Source: Nitzschia sp. pyKryTriq1 (Eukaryota > Bacillariophyta > Bacillariophyceae > Bacillariales > Bacillariaceae). Taken from it: a DNA stretch of 64,000 nt. A program made the position numbers and the translations under genes. Shown here one piece after another: positions 29,854 to 40,627 of the stretch; the first letter of the stretch is position 1; every line of letters starts with the position of its first letter. The notes under the pieces are model-generated. The model was not told the origin of the DNA and ran no database searches. It saw nothing but the letters and a program-made list of their open reading frames with translations. The stretch lies in NCBI GenBank assembly GCA_956465555.1, contig OY101123.1, positions 1,488,001 to 1,552,000 on the forward strand, read 5' to 3'.

Positions 29854-30129
29854 ATGTTATCGGCCAAGTCTTTAGTCCACGGCCTTGTTGCGCCGTCGTT
29901 TTGCGGACGAGCTGTATCAAAACTTCAAAACCGTGGCTGTTCCGGACACTCCCGGTCTGCGACCCTTCGTTACTTGTATCCGGTCGGTCGGTGGAGAGCA
30001 TTCCCAGCCTGGCTGACCGGCGACATGCATTCCTACCGGATAGCGTACAAATCAACTGGAGGCGAGACCAATATTTTTCGCCTGCGACATGTCTTGAAAG
30101 ACGAGCAACGGCTCTATTATTTCTACTAA
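29854..30129 (+). CDS. Small hypothetical protein, possible mitochondrial presequence
   Basis: A 91-residue frame from the ATG at 29854. The first ~30 residues (MLSAKSLVHGLVAPSFCGRA) are basic and hydrophobic with no acidic residue, as in a mitochondrial presequence. The rest reads as a compact globular domain (PVGRWRAFPAWLTGDMHSYR, NIFRLRHVLKDEQRLYYFY). No family was recognised. Size and location leave open a chance frame. Confidence 0.4.
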   Translation: MLSAKSLVHGLVAPSFCGRAVSKLQNRGCSGHSRSATLRYLYPVGRWRAFPAWLTGDMHSYRIAYKSTGGETNIFRLRHVLKDEQRLYYFY

Positions 30130-30735
30130 TAAGCATAAACGCGACGGTCGAGCCAGCATACCACCGGGACCTTGTACTGTAGCACGAGCCCCTGTGCTGT
30201 ACTATTGTACTTGTACTTTAAAAAAAGGTTCTTTCATGTGACATGCATGCGAGAAATTTAGAACGAGTCGAGCATTGGCCAGACGCGACCAGCTCTAGAG
30301 AGCGCATGCATGCATGGGGCGAGAATTAGGAGAATGCAGACCGGTCGAGGCGCGCGAGCGGGCAGGCGGAGCGCAGCCGCGCATGCAGAGCACGGGACTG
30401 GACTCAATCGACTGCTCATTCTGTTCGTTGCCGCCGGCTCGGCTGCGCTTTTTACACGTAACGGTACCAGGTAGAGTTCTGGTCTCTCCTCTCTACGAGT
30501 TTATTTTCCAGCGTTCTGGCATGACGTAGGTCCATGTAGCCCTGGTACAAACGCGCGAATCACGAACACGAGTCCTGCCGCGCCATCATGATGAAAGAAT
30601 TTCTTCCGCGATCGCCATCACGACAATGACAACAAACTCCCGGAAAGAGCTTCATGGATTGTTGTGAGTTGGCAGTACAAAGCTTGAACAAAGTTGGAAT
30701 CAAATTTTACAACCGCGCACGTACGGTTTTGGACT
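30130..30735. other. Intergenic region
   Basis: Includes CGGTACCAGG near 30460 and a GC-rich stretch at 30300-30450. The 3' part adjoins the transposase-derived frame. No gene was recognised. Confidence 0.45.
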
Positions 30736-31701
30736 TGAATTCGTCGTCTTGATAATCGTGCTTACCGGAAACGCGAGCTGCAAGAAATTGCGACAAGGCT
30801 GCAGATCGACATTCAGATTTCCGAACTGAAAATGGTGGAAGGATGGGCGGGAAAAGCGAAAGGCCTCCTCCAAGTCTTGTGGGAGACAGGCTGGGTGGAT
30901 TCGTCTCAACTCTCCAAGTACATCAAGCAAGGCAAGAAGGGGCGTGACTTCAATGAAGATGGGTCCTTGAAAGACGAAGTCAAGCCTTTTGTCCTCCGCC
31001 ATCTCATGAGTACACGTCAAGATTTTCTACAAGAAGAGTCCGACCTCCAAACTCTAGCTCGCGAATTATCCTCTTCGACTCTGCATTGTCGCGTGATATT
31101 TTCCACCAAATATCATTGTGAAATTGCGGGAGAGGGGGTGGAATATGACTGGGGATTTCCAAAGAAGATCACCCGCCGTGCACCCATGGAGTCGCGAAGA
31201 GATTTTGCCGGATTCCTGCATGTGCTGAAAGAGGCTCTATTGGCTGTCAGCCAAGAAAGGACGCGAAAGTTCCGACGCCGGGCACGGAAGTACATGCTTG
31301 CATATGATCAGCTACGATCGGAGCAAGAGGACACATCCAACATCACCGCATCTTATGATGCCATCGAGGCAAAAGTGAAGTTCTTGTTTGTACCCACTGA
31401 TGTGGATACAAGAAGGAACAAGCGAAAATCCCCCAAAGTTGCCAGCAAGAAGCGAATCAAACCCGCCCCGGAAGAGGAAATTGATTTGATCGATGCCTAC
31501 ATCGCGGACGGCGAGAAGGCTATCGAGAAGGCCCAAGTAATCCGACGCCACAATGCTGCTGCTGCTGCTGCCGATGATGATGATGATGATTCCTCTGTGG
31601 ACATTGCGGCAATGCAGCGCACACAATTATCCCACCGTGGTTCTCACCAAGACGACGGGTATCTCACCGCTCAGGTGGCAGCTTACGACCGAGGCCATTG
31701 A
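30736..31701 (+). mobile_element. DNA-transposase remnant (C-terminal DDE-type region)
   Basis: An open frame from ~30736 (ATG at 30832) to 31701. KGLLQVLWETGWV, LMSTRQDFLQEESDLQTLA, CRVIFSTKYHCEIAGEGVEY, DWGFPKK and RKFRRRARKYMLAYDQL match the C-terminal half of eukaryotic DDE-superfamily transposases, which in fungi read FLPKFHCELNPIE.WG.K and RRF..R..RYM.AYR. The usual catalytic Glu-containing NPIE segment reads GEGVEY, so a Glu may be retained. The N-terminal DDE half (first Asp residues and DNA-binding domain) is absent upstream, so this is a 5'-truncated, probably inactive copy. The tail is Ala/Asp/Lys-rich and non-conserved. No terminal inverted repeats were identified. Confidence 0.65.
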
Positions 31702-32415
31702 TGATGTGGTGATGATCTTGTTGATGTTGTGCTTCATTTTTTTCGATTTTACGACTACAAAAAGGGTGCTAACTTAGTTACAAAGGGTTCTAATTTAGTG
31801 CTTATTTGGTTTTGTACCAGGCCTACGTGATGTCGGAGTCGTGAAAAATAAACTCGTACAGTACCAGTACTCTCAATTCGAGTACCGGTAGAGTAGTAGA
31901 GACTACTACTAGAGATATGTTCAAGTGTAGAAGACCTGAAGAGAGCTCGAGAATAAAACCGACATAAGACAAGTAGTTGTGGCATACCGGTATTGGTACG
32001 TACTAACCTGTTTTGTCGTGTTAGTACAGGCGGAGTAGTTCGTACTAGTAGTTCAAGACGAAATCAAGGACCAGAAAGCAGCACAAGAAGGGAAGAAGAC
32101 ATCTACGTGTACGTACACGTGTACCGGAAGAGAAAATGAAATCCTTCGTCAAATTTCTTTTCTAGGAGTTGATCATACCCTCTGCCATTTAGTGTACTGC
32201 TAGTCAAGGGTCAACAATCGTCAAACGGAGGATTTGGGTGGATCCGCCCTGCCAATGGACAAATTATTGTTTGAAAGTAAAATACCACCTAGACATTATA
32301 AAGAAAAGACGTACGCTAACGACCACTTTTGTATGAAGTCGTAGCCCAGGGTATTGCAAGCCAATGTCCCGGGCATAGCATGATCGTGTTGAGAAATCCT
32401 GCCACCGTCGGTCGA
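31702..32415. other. Intergenic region
   Basis: Holds GTGCTAACTTAGTTACAAAG (31767-31786) and a nearby CTAATTTAGTGCTTATT, which resemble a segment at ~45750 (GTAACTAAATTAGCACTTT, opposite orientation). GTAC palindromes lie at 31855-31895 and ~31985-32040, with GTACACGTGTAC near 32110. No gene was found. Confidence 0.5.
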
Positions 32416-32670
32416 TTATTTTGCTTCAGAAGCCAAAAACTCATCGATTTCCATAGACGTTTTAGTCCATCCCGAGCCAAGTCCAAGTCCAGCACCCAGA
32501 CCAGCTAGAACCTTTCGAGTGTTGGCACCACCGCCTCGCGACAAAACAATTCCGGCTGCCAATCCAACCACCAATCCTGCGGCTCCTTGAACCAACATTT
32601 TCTCCGCTCCTGTCTGCATGATACGCGGAATCTTTTCATCCGACGACAGTGAATTCGTATCCGAGCTCAT
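32416..32670 (-). CDS. MIC10: Mic10-like MICOS subunit
   Basis: An 84-residue protein from the ATG at 32670. Two short glycine-rich membrane segments are visible: QGAAGLVVGLAAGIVLS and GLGAGLGLGSGWTKTS, with the repeated small-residue GxGxG pattern Mic10 uses to oligomerise and bend the inner membrane at crista junctions. A charged linker (RGGGANTRKV) lies between them. Length and topology fit Mic10, but short Gly-rich proteins are hard to assign, so this is a pattern-level call. The intergenic side upstream has no further exon that I could support. Confidence 0.6.
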   Translation of the reverse strand: MSSDTNSLSSDEKIPRIMQTGAEKMLVQGAAGLVVGLAAGIVLSRGGGANTRKVLAGLGAGLGLGSGWTKTSMEIDEFLASEAK

Positions 32671-33465
32671 CTACCACAATTTCAAAAACAGAAATGCAGA
32701 AGTCAGTAAACGAATGAGTTGCAGATCCAATTAGGCAATGATATTACTTTCGGATGAACAAGAAATTCTCGGAGTCGAGATACCTACACGCGAAAAGCCT
32801 AATTGCACAGAAGCAGTATATTGTTTGCCTACCTTTTAATTTATCAGGGAATCAACCGCAGAGCGAAAAGATTTTGGATTCACTACAGGGTACGTTGTGA
32901 CCAGAAGAGTGGTCTTTCGTTTTGGAGGAGCGATTCTAGGGATTGAGTACCATACGAGTAGACGACAACGCAATGGGCGCAAAGGCCACCATCCGCCATG
33001 GCCAGAGGCCAGAAACTCTCCCTGCGTCTGTGCGCGGCGATGTCTGCGTTTTTGGATCCAAGATATTCGACTCTTCCGACTTGTTCTCTGTGGTCGAAGT
33101 ACTCGTTCCTCCACGTGGAGAACACACATGCATGAAAGTCACACACGGACGAACTCATCACCTATTTGCCACCGATAGCGCGCCACGGCATCAAAAAAAT
33201 TTCTTCGAACGACGTCGTCCAACAACGTCGACAAACAAAGAAAAGTTGTTGATTGACATGTCAAGTCTTCGTCATCGACCAAGCAAATAAGCAAATAGTT
33301 CACATCCCGCCGAATACGACTGCTGTGCCAACGAACAATATCTTCTTAGCAACACAAATCTACCAAGCTTTCTTTCTCTTGACGATCGACAGCCAACCAA
33401 CATTACCACTATACTTTTTCGAAACAAACTCCTCCAGCCTACAATAAGAGTGCCCAAACGGAACG
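32671..33465. other. Intergenic region
   Basis: A plus-strand frame with an ATG at 32973 runs to 33290 (105 codons, MGAKATIRHGQRPETLPASV at its start) with plausible composition but no domain, and overlapping minus frames exist. It may be the 5' UTR of the co-chaperone gene or a small unrecognised gene. Confidence 0.3.
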
Positions 33466-34584
33466 ATGAAACTTCTTGCCAGCGCCGTGTTGGCCCTAGC
33501 TGCCTGCCCTGCTAATATTACGGCGTTCACACCCGCCACAGTCCTTACTGGTGCCCGAAGACCGAATTATGCTCCGCAACCAGCATGGTTGCAAGCTGCT
33601 ACCACGGATGAGATCGAGTCGGTATCTTCCATGAGGGCTGGGGAAATCAAAAAGGAATTGGAGAGTTATGGAATTTCTACGGTCAGTTTTCTAGAGAAGT
33701 CCGAATTGGTGAATGCCTTGGTAGATGCTCGATCCAAAGGTTTGAAACCAAAGGAAGCAGCCACCAGTAGTACCTCTTCTTCAACGTCAAGTAACAGCAA
33801 CAGCAGCACGTCAAGTTCCACTGCTGCTTCGTCGTCGTCAACTACGGATGATTCTCGACCAAGAGATGTGCGACTCCAAGAGGAAATGGAAAATCTAAAA
33901 AGCCTCAAGGCGAGTGAAATGAAAAAGGAGCTTGAGGAACGTGGGATCTCTACCGCGTCCTTTTTCGAAAAGACGGAATTCCTCAAAGCACTTGCCGAAG
34001 CCCGAGTGGACGGTGTGCAGAACAAGGACGACAGCGGTGCGAAGAAAAAGAAGAAGCGACGAGGCGGAGGAGATAGCCAAGAAGAAGGATACGCTGAGTA
34101 CGCGAATGTGGAAGTTATTACAGATGATAGAGCTGGTCCCAGGAAGAAAGAAGCTGAAGCTGCTCCAAGAGGGGGAGGTAGTCCCTTTGGAGGAGGAGCA
34201 CCAGCAGGCGGCAGTCCTTTTGGCGGCGGCGGTATGAATATGGAGGATCTTTTGAAAAACATGGGCGGTATGGGTGGAATGGGAGGCATGGGTGGAATGG
34301 GTGGTTTGGAAGACATTTTGAAAAACATGGGCGGCATGGGAGGAGGTGCTGGGGCGAGTCCCTTTGGTGGTGGCGGTGGTATGGGAGGAATGGGCAACAT
34401 GATGGGCAAGGCTCAAGAAATGATGAAAAATCCCAAGGTCATGGAACTCATGATGAAGGCCCAAAGCAATCCCAAGGTCATGGCAGCGATGCAAGAATGC
34501 ATGTCGAACCCAGCTGCTATTGCCAAGTATAAAGACGATCCTGAGGTGTCAGAGCTGATCAAGGAACTCGAAAAGTACATCTAG
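33466..34584 (+). CDS. Tic40/Hip-like plastid co-chaperone with two SAP-like motifs
   Basis: A 372-residue intronless protein. [20 protein letters not shown] then FTPA is a diatom-type plastid presequence (signal peptide then Phe). Two copies of a SAP/MANF-like motif occur at ~53-94 and ~143-185: [20 protein letters not shown] and [20 protein letters not shown], each followed by a (L/F)EK-(S/T)E-(L/F) turn. A linker rich in Ser/Thr, Lys ([10 protein letters not shown]) and GGMGGMGG repeats follows. The C-terminus ([20 protein letters not shown], then [20 protein letters not shown]) is an STI1/DP domain very like the end of Tic40 and Hip, which bind Hsp70/Hsp93 partners. Role inferred: helps import or fold stromal proteins. 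Strong repeats in the Gly-Met region could contract. Confidence 0.75.
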   Translation: MKLLASAVLALAACPANITAFTPATVLTGARRPNYAPQPAWLQAATTDEIESVSSMRAGEIKKELESYGISTVSFLEKSELVNALVDARSKGLKPKEAATSSTSSSTSSNSNSSTSSSTAASSSSTTDDSRPRDVRLQEEMENLKSLKASEMKKELEERGISTASFFEKTEFLKALAEARVDGVQNKDDSGAKKKKKRRGGGDSQEEGYAEYANVEVITDDRAGPRKKEAEAAPRGGGSPFGGGAPAGGSPFGGGGMNMEDLLKNMGGMGGMGGMGGMGGLEDILKNMGGMGGGAGASPFGGGGGMGGMGNMMGKAQEMMKNPKVMELMMKAQSNPKVMAAMQECMSNPAAIAKYKDDPEVSELIKELEKYI

Positions 34585-35099
34585 AGTAAAAGTGCGGGGA
34601 GGACGACCCTCTTCTGATAATATTTTCTCTGTAAAGTATTACTACTACGAATACACTCTCGTCCTGCTACTTGACCACTACACGTGCACGTACTGTACAA
34701 CTCTAGCTATCAGTCTCGAGTAGAGGGAACATGCGTAATTCGAAAATGGATGAATTGATTGTACTCGTACTAGTCATGAGGTTGTGGATCATTCAGTTAG
34801 TCAATAGTTGGCGAATGTGCTGCGCCCCCAGATAGAGCAAAATTATGGAGAAGACGCATCATCATACCGTGCATAGTACATCATCGCGCGCGAGACGAGG
34901 AACAATAAGAAACGAAGCGGTGCTTCGCGAAGACAAGCCCAAGAGAAATCTTCGCCAATTTCGATCGATCGATCCATCCATCAACTAAAACAGCATCATC
35001 AGCACTTTCAAGTTGATAGGTCACATATCCTCTCATCATAACGCTACCAGCACAATCCATCAACTCGATCCTTTGTGACTTCGGTCTGCACAGTATTAC
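34585..35099. other. Intergenic region
   Basis: Lies between two co-oriented genes. ACGTGCACGTACTGTAC occurs at ~34682, otherwise no strong repeat. The last 150 bp before 35100 is probably the promoter and 5' UTR of the fumarase gene. Confidence 0.45.
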
Positions 35100-36887
35100 A
35101 TGATGAATTGCGTCGCTCGCCGTTGTCTTCAGCAACGACGAAATTTGTGGTCGCGATGCGCCAGCGTGGCGTCGAGGACCAGCATCATCAAGGATGGTAG
35201 CAACAGCAACAGCAACAGCAACCACATCAACAGCATCGGTTACCGGCACATGTCGTCGTCGGGCTACGAATACACGCCCCTGTTTCAGTCCAATATGTTT
35301 GATCATGTTCCCGAATACACCCAACTTCTGGATTCTAGCGCTGTCGAGACTAAAGTCATCGACGGCCAAGAGTTTCTGAAGGTGTCGCCAGAGGCAATGA
35401 AAGTGTTGAGCGAACAGGCATTTGGTGACATTGCGCACTTGTTACGGCCGGCACATTTGCAACAACTCCGGAACATTCTGGACGATGTCGAAGCTTCCGA
35501 AAACGATAAATTCGTCGCCTTGGAATTGCTCAAAAACGCCAATATTGCTTCGGGTCGAATCTTGCCAGGGTGTCAGGATACGGGGACCGCCATTGTGATG
35601 GGCAAGAAGGGCCATCTGGTGCTGACGGATGGAAACGACGAAGCCTACCTGAGTGAAGGTGCCTATCAGGCCTACAACAAATTGAACTTGAGATACTCTC
35701 AAGTTGCCCCTGTGGACATGTTTACGGAGAAAAACACAGGCAATAATATGCCGGCACAAATCGATCTCTTTGCATCCAAGGGGGCCGAATACAAATTCCA
35801 ATTCATTGCCAAAGGGGGCGGGTCCGCCAACAAGACCTTTTTGTACCAGCAAACCAAGGCTCTTCTCAATCCAGGATCTTTGGAAACCTTTTTGGAAAAG
35901 AATATCAAGACAATCGGAACCAGTGCTTGTCCTCCTTATCACTTGGCGATTGTGATTGGAGGTTTGAGTGCTGAATTGAACTTGAAAACCGTGAAGCTAG
36001 CCTCCACGAAATTCTACGATGACTTGCCGACCAAGGGAGACGCCAAGACTGGTCAAGCTTTCCGAGATGTTGAATGGGAGGAATACATTCTAAAAATGAC
36101 CCGAAAGCTTGGTATCGGAGCTCAATTTGGTGGCAAGTACTTTTGCCACGATGTTCGCGTCATTCGATTACCCCGTCATGGTGCCAGTTGTCCGGTGGGT
36201 ATGGGAGTGTCATGCAGTGCGGATCGACAAGTCTTGGGCAAAATTACCAAGGATGGTGTTTTCATTGAACAACTTGAGAAGGATGTTTCGAAGTATTTGC
36301 CCGAAGTTACCACTGAAGCTCTCACCCAACATGTGGTCAAGATTGACATGAACAGCATGAGCATGGAGGAACTCCGCAAAACACTCGGTCAACACCCCAT
36401 TCGAACTCGACTTTCTTTGACTGGTACAATTGTTGTGGCCCGTGACATTGCCCATGCCAAACTTTTGAAGCGTATTCAAGACGGGGAAGGATTGCCAGAC
36501 TACGCCAAGGACCACATCATTTACTATGCTGGACCTGCCAAGACCCCTGAGGGATATGCGTCAGGAAGTTTCGGACCTACTACGGCTGGACGCATGGATG
36601 CTTATGTGGATACCTTTATGGAAAATGGTGGATCCTTCGTCACCCTGGCGAAAGGAAATCGTTCCAAAGATGTGACTCGGGCTTGCAAAAAGCATGGTGG
36701 ATTCTATCTTGGTTCAATCGGTGGACCTGCAGCTATTTTGGCCAAGAACTGTATCAAGAATGTGGAGGTTCTAGACAATGAGGAAGATGGTATGGAAGCT
36801 GTGTGGAAGATCGATGTGGAGGACTTCCCTGCTTTTATCGTTGTCGACGACAAGGGAGAAGACTTTTTCCAAGAATGGCTTGGATAG
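35100..36887 (+). CDS. fumA: Class I (iron-sulfur) fumarate hydratase, mitochondrial
   Basis: A 595-residue protein that interconverts fumarate and malate in the TCA cycle. The first ~50 residues ([20 protein letters not shown]) are an Arg-rich mitochondrial presequence. The [4Fe-4S] cluster cysteines fit C158 (PGCQDTG), C277 ([10 protein letters not shown]) and C372 (GVSCSADR), with the 119-residue spacing between the first two as in E. coli FumA and kinetoplastid enzymes. [36 protein letters not shown] and [16 protein letters not shown] are class I signatures. The protein is full length (the C-terminal beta domain is present) and intronless. Class I fumarase is common in protists and bacteria, unlike the class II enzyme of animals. 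The start is the first ATG at 35100. Confidence 0.95.
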   Translation: MMNCVARRCLQQRRNLWSRCASVASRTSIIKDGSNSNSNSNHINSIGYRHMSSSGYEYTPLFQSNMFDHVPEYTQLLDSSAVETKVIDGQEFLKVSPEAMKVLSEQAFGDIAHLLRPAHLQQLRNILDDVEASENDKFVALELLKNANIASGRILPGCQDTGTAIVMGKKGHLVLTDGNDEAYLSEGAYQAYNKLNLRYSQVAPVDMFTEKNTGNNMPAQIDLFASKGAEYKFQFIAKGGGSANKTFLYQQTKALLNPGSLETFLEKNIKTIGTSACPPYHLAIVIGGLSAELNLKTVKLASTKFYDDLPTKGDAKTGQAFRDVEWEEYILKMTRKLGIGAQFGGKYFCHDVRVIRLPRHGASCPVGMGVSCSADRQVLGKITKDGVFIEQLEKDVSKYLPEVTTEALTQHVVKIDMNSMSMEELRKTLGQHPIRTRLSLTGTIVVARDIAHAKLLKRIQDGEGLPDYAKDHIIYYAGPAKTPEGYASGSFGPTTAGRMDAYVDTFMENGGSFVTLAKGNRSKDVTRACKKHGGFYLGSIGGPAAILAKNCIKNVEVLDNEEDGMEAVWKIDVEDFPAFIVVDDKGEDFFQEWLG

Positions 36888-37027
36888 GTAAGGTCAGATT
36901 GAATATGCATATGAATCTACGAAAAGGATATAAAAGAAGCGCGTTCTATTCTATTGTAGTCTAGTCTATTTGCCTCCTAGTAGGAAAGGCTTGTGGTTTT
37001 TGCCTCCTTCAAGATAGCTGTTCGCTC

Positions 37028-40000
37028 TCATTTGGGCAGACGCAGTTCCTCGGGATTCGTAGATAATGACTTCCGCTCGGAGGTGACTTCCGAAAAACGA
37101 GGGCGGGCCCGAAAGACCGACCCTTCGGTTATGCTGTTTTCGAGTTGGCGAAGGCTATCGAATGGTTTTTCGGATGATCCGAGAGAAAAATTACTGAAGG
37201 ACTCCGAGTCTTCGTATTGCGGTTGACCTTGTTCGTCCACGTATAGAACCACCGCCATTGCTCCCCATTGAATGTAAAAGCTGCGTGCCTGTTCCCAGAA
37301 CATGCTACGTTGAGATGGAAAAGTCTCACTTGCCAAATGGGCGGCCAGTGCTGCATCTTGGGTGAAACCTGACTTTATCGATGCTACAATCGCTTTTTCA
37401 TAAGCAATTTTCAGTTTCAATTTGATATCCTCGTCCTTTTCTGTGACGTTTCCAATTCGCTCCTTGTAAGAGAGGCTCAATTCCTCCGCGTCCAATATGA
37501 GCAGCTTCGGAGGAAGATTGATGTTTCCAATTGTTGTGACCCATTCTCTTATCAAGGCGTGGTACTTCCTCGCCTCTTTCAGGTATCGCTTTCTCTTTAC
37601 CACCTTGAGCTTGGGACATTTCTTGAGTTCCCAATAGAAAACGAGGCCAATGTAGAAGGCCCGAGCAAGACCGAAATAAAAAGCACCATGGACTACCTTT
37701 GTACCACTGCTCTTGTCACATTCCAAAAGCTTGTCCTTTGTTTCGACGGCCAAAGGGAAGTTACGGCAGTATATCGCAATTTGAAGTAAAAATGAAAGGT
37801 CTGATTGGCTCCCATGTGTACCATTCCATCCAAGACGATTTCTCCACGCCTTGGAGGCGCCACCACCAATATCAAATATAGATATACCTGCGGTTGCTGG
37901 CGGAGTACTAAAGTCTGATTCTCTGTTGCTCGCTGTAGGATCGCCCTCATGGCCTGAGTCTCCTCCAGCCATTGTCAAATTGAGAGCACACTGGTAAACA
38001 CTCAAAATGGTTAAGATATTTGACGTTTTGCCGTAATCGTACAGCTGCCGAATAAATCTCGTCATATCTGCAGCGAGCGGCTGGAGTCTCAAGCCGCAGT
38101 AGAAATATGAAAGCCCATACGCAACCGTCGCAAAGCAAGCCGAGGCCACCTCACCGCTGCGCATCCCAATACGATACGTTTCAAGTGCATATTCGACCGA
38201 AAGTGCCAAAGGTTTATGCCATGTCCACAATCCCCCTGAAATCATGTTTCTGACCTCAGCTTCAACATTTCCCAGTCTGCCGCGATGATCTTCCATGAAG
38301 CGGACGACTAGATTGGCCATTCGAGTTGCCAGTCTGGTTTCAAAAAACTCAGACAGACAACATTGCGAGAAGCAGCCTATGGCAGCAGCCGATGATTGAC
38401 CCAACCCATATTTCAGAGTGAAATCCAGCATACGGCAAACACACACGATTTGCAACGCGGAGCTGCGAGCCAATCTCAGCCCCATGTAGATGCAAACCCA
38501 AACTCGAACGCAAAATTCTTTCAAAGGATACTTCTCGATACTGGGAAGACTCAAAATATCGTCGTCGGTCGCCTTTTCCAAAGCAGCTCTTGCCTTTTTG
38601 AAATCAGCCTGAGCAGCATTCATCGACGGGTCCTTCGGAAAATCTTCGCCGACCATTTCGATCATTGTATGTGCGGTGGAGACCATCTCATCGATCTTGC
38701 CGCGATCCCGATAACACTCTAGTAGCGTAAACCGTGCTTCCATTGAGTCCTCTATGCTTTTCGCATTGAGAACGATGAGATCCACCGAAGTCTTCAAGTC
38801 ATTGTCGTGGTCGCTTCCGGCGCAAAGGCAAATTCGAGCGTACAGGCAATGCAGTTGAAGAGCCAAATCGTAATGCTGTTGCCAGGAGTTGCAACCTTCT
38901 TCCAAAAGCAGGTCCAGCCCGTTTTTGCAGTATACAAGTCCGTGTTCAAAAGCTGTGATTCTGATCGCTTGTTTGGCGGCTAGAAAGTTCAGACGACAAA
39001 GCTGAATCTTGAATGACTGTTTGCGTTGATCCATCGCTTTGATCCCGGAATTCAATCGGTCAACACAGAGAAAAAGTAGATGCTCGTTGGTCTTCAATGA
39101 ATTCCCGACACAAAAGTATCGATTGTAGAGTTCCATTCCAAGATGGTAATGAAGTCGCGCCCGTACAGATTCTTCGACGAATAGGCTCATAGCAGCCTGA
39201 TGAACCTTGTCATGAGTAAATTTCAGTTGCATTTCTCCCACGCGTTCTAGAAGTCGCTCGTCAAGAAACATGTCACGGTATTCAGTTGAAATGTCGCCCA
39301 TGGGAAAGGTGTCATCCTGAAGTCCTTTCAATTCATCAAATCCTTCGAGATTGTTGTCATCTTCCGAGAGAGCTGCAGCAACCGCAGCAACCGCCACCGG
39401 CAGCAAATTTTCGTCGAAACTATAACCCAAACAAGCGCACTGTTTCAAGACTTCGATCTCGATCCGCGAGAGCATGTAGATTTTTCGTTTGAGTATCTCT
39501 GCAACATTCTGTGTCGCCATTGTGTCATCGCGTGTCTGTTCCACGTCCCACTTCCAATAAGAGTCCAGGGGGGAATACTTGAGTAGACCCTGGAGTTCCA
39601 AATGATCCAAAAGCTGTATCATATGGAAAACGTTTCCTTCGGTTCTTTCTACGAAGAGTTTTGCCAAATCGCATGTACCTTCGACGGTACGGAGAATATC
39701 TTCGAGGAATACTTGTATGCTTGCCACTGGAAGATTCTCGACGAAAATTTCTTTGACATGGGATCCTCTGGAGCTTGCCTTTAGTGTCCAAATCAGCTGA
39801 AGAACTTTGTGAGGGGAATCATTATCATAACCATCATCATCTTGCTGTGTATCGTCACTCTCGTTTTCTCCACCGTACACCTCGTTGCTACGCAAAGTCG
39901 CCACAAAAACAAAATGCTTCAATTCGTTATCCAGCAACATAGCTTGAAGTACATCGAGCGTCAAGTCGTCCATCCATTGTACATCGTCCAAAAATAAGCA

Positions 40001-40627
40001 AACGGGAATTTCTGCAATCGCAATCGTCCGAATGAAAACCCGTATCGTAAATTTGAGCTGTTCCAGCTCTTCCTTGGAGTGATGATTGTAACCCACTTTT
40101 GTAAGTGGTAAAGATGAGGGAGAAAGAGACGCTTCCTTTTCGTCTAACAGCAGCGCTAGGTCGGGAATGATGTGCGATAGTTTTGACCGCTCGTCTAGGC
40201 TCAAGGTTGCCTTGATCAGCTTTGCATAGAGCCGCCGCTCCGGAGAAAGTACCATAGCTGATGTGATTTCACGTAGCGCTCGGAAAAGGACTCCACAGGG
40301 GGTGGAATCTTTGGTAAGCTCAAACTTCCCACAACCGAACAAGCACTTTCGAGTTTCGTCGTCGGCAGAAGACGAGGCGACCTCATCCCTCCAGAATGCA
40401 TGCTGGACAAGCGCTGTCTTCCCTGTTCCACTCGACCCCCCTACAAATATCAAAGGAACATTCACTTGGTCTTTTGTTGCAGCCTCGTCTAAACACGAAC
40501 GCAGGGTGTCGATTTCGGCTTCTCTCCCGTAGAGTTTCTGAATCTTTGAAGTTAGTCGGGGGGCGCCTTCAATGGACCTGATGGACCTTCGCCTGCCCCC
40601 AGCGGTGGCATGTTCAACTGCTGACAT
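37028..40627 (-). CDS. Large AAA/STAND-type ATPase with TPR-like C-terminus
   Basis: A 1199-residue protein from the ATG at 40627 (MSAVEHATAGGRRRSIRSIE). The frame is open to an ATG at 40828, but the intervening ~67 residues derive from GT-rich, UTR-like sequence. The nucleotide-binding domain has LYGREAEIDTLRSCL, Walker A GGSSGTGKTALV and Walker B VCLFLDDVQWMD, as in AAA_16/MalT-like proteins. The C-terminal ~700 residues are helical and Leu/Ala-rich, with repeats of TPR/MalT type (for example FTLLECYRDRGKIDEMVSTA, CLSEFFETRLATRMANLV). Such proteins resemble the ATPase part of PknK-like or hybrid sensor kinases, but no kinase domain is present. It likely acts as a signalling switch (inference). 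It converges on the fumarase gene with a 140-bp gap. Confidence 0.75.
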   Translation of the reverse strand: MSAVEHATAGGRRRSIRSIEGAPRLTSKIQKLYGREAEIDTLRSCLDEAATKDQVNVPLIFVGGSSGTGKTALVQHAFWRDEVASSSADDETRKCLFGCGKFELTKDSTPCGVLFRALREITSAMVLSPERRLYAKLIKATLSLDERSKLSHIIPDLALLLDEKEASLSPSSLPLTKVGYNHHSKEELEQLKFTIRVFIRTIAIAEIPVCLFLDDVQWMDDLTLDVLQAMLLDNELKHFVFVATLRSNEVYGGENESDDTQQDDDGYDNDSPHKVLQLIWTLKASSRGSHVKEIFVENLPVASIQVFLEDILRTVEGTCDLAKLFVERTEGNVFHMIQLLDHLELQGLLKYSPLDSYWKWDVEQTRDDTMATQNVAEILKRKIYMLSRIEIEVLKQCACLGYSFDENLLPVAVAAVAAALSEDDNNLEGFDELKGLQDDTFPMGDISTEYRDMFLDERLLERVGEMQLKFTHDKVHQAAMSLFVEESVRARLHYHLGMELYNRYFCVGNSLKTNEHLLFLCVDRLNSGIKAMDQRKQSFKIQLCRLNFLAAKQAIRITAFEHGLVYCKNGLDLLLEEGCNSWQQHYDLALQLHCLYARICLCAGSDHDNDLKTSVDLIVLNAKSIEDSMEARFTLLECYRDRGKIDEMVSTAHTMIEMVGEDFPKDPSMNAAQADFKKARAALEKATDDDILSLPSIEKYPLKEFCVRVWVCIYMGLRLARSSALQIVCVCRMLDFTLKYGLGQSSAAAIGCFSQCCLSEFFETRLATRMANLVVRFMEDHRGRLGNVEAEVRNMISGGLWTWHKPLALSVEYALETYRIGMRSGEVASACFATVAYGLSYFYCGLRLQPLAADMTRFIRQLYDYGKTSNILTILSVYQCALNLTMAGGDSGHEGDPTASNRESDFSTPPATAGISIFDIGGGASKAWRNRLGWNGTHGSQSDLSFLLQIAIYCRNFPLAVETKDKLLECDKSSGTKVVHGAFYFGLARAFYIGLVFYWELKKCPKLKVVKRKRYLKEARKYHALIREWVTTIGNINLPPKLLILDAEELSLSYKERIGNVTEKDEDIKLKLKIAYEKAIVASIKSGFTQDAALAAHLASETFPSQRSMFWEQARSFYIQWGAMAVVLYVDEQGQPQYEDSESFSNFSLGSSEKPFDSLRQLENSITEGSVFRARPRFSEVTSERKSLSTNPEELRLPK

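Noticed and set aside
32973-33290. 105-codon frame before the co-chaperone gene
   Set aside because: Plausible composition but no homology recognised and no promoter evidence; left as an intergenic note.
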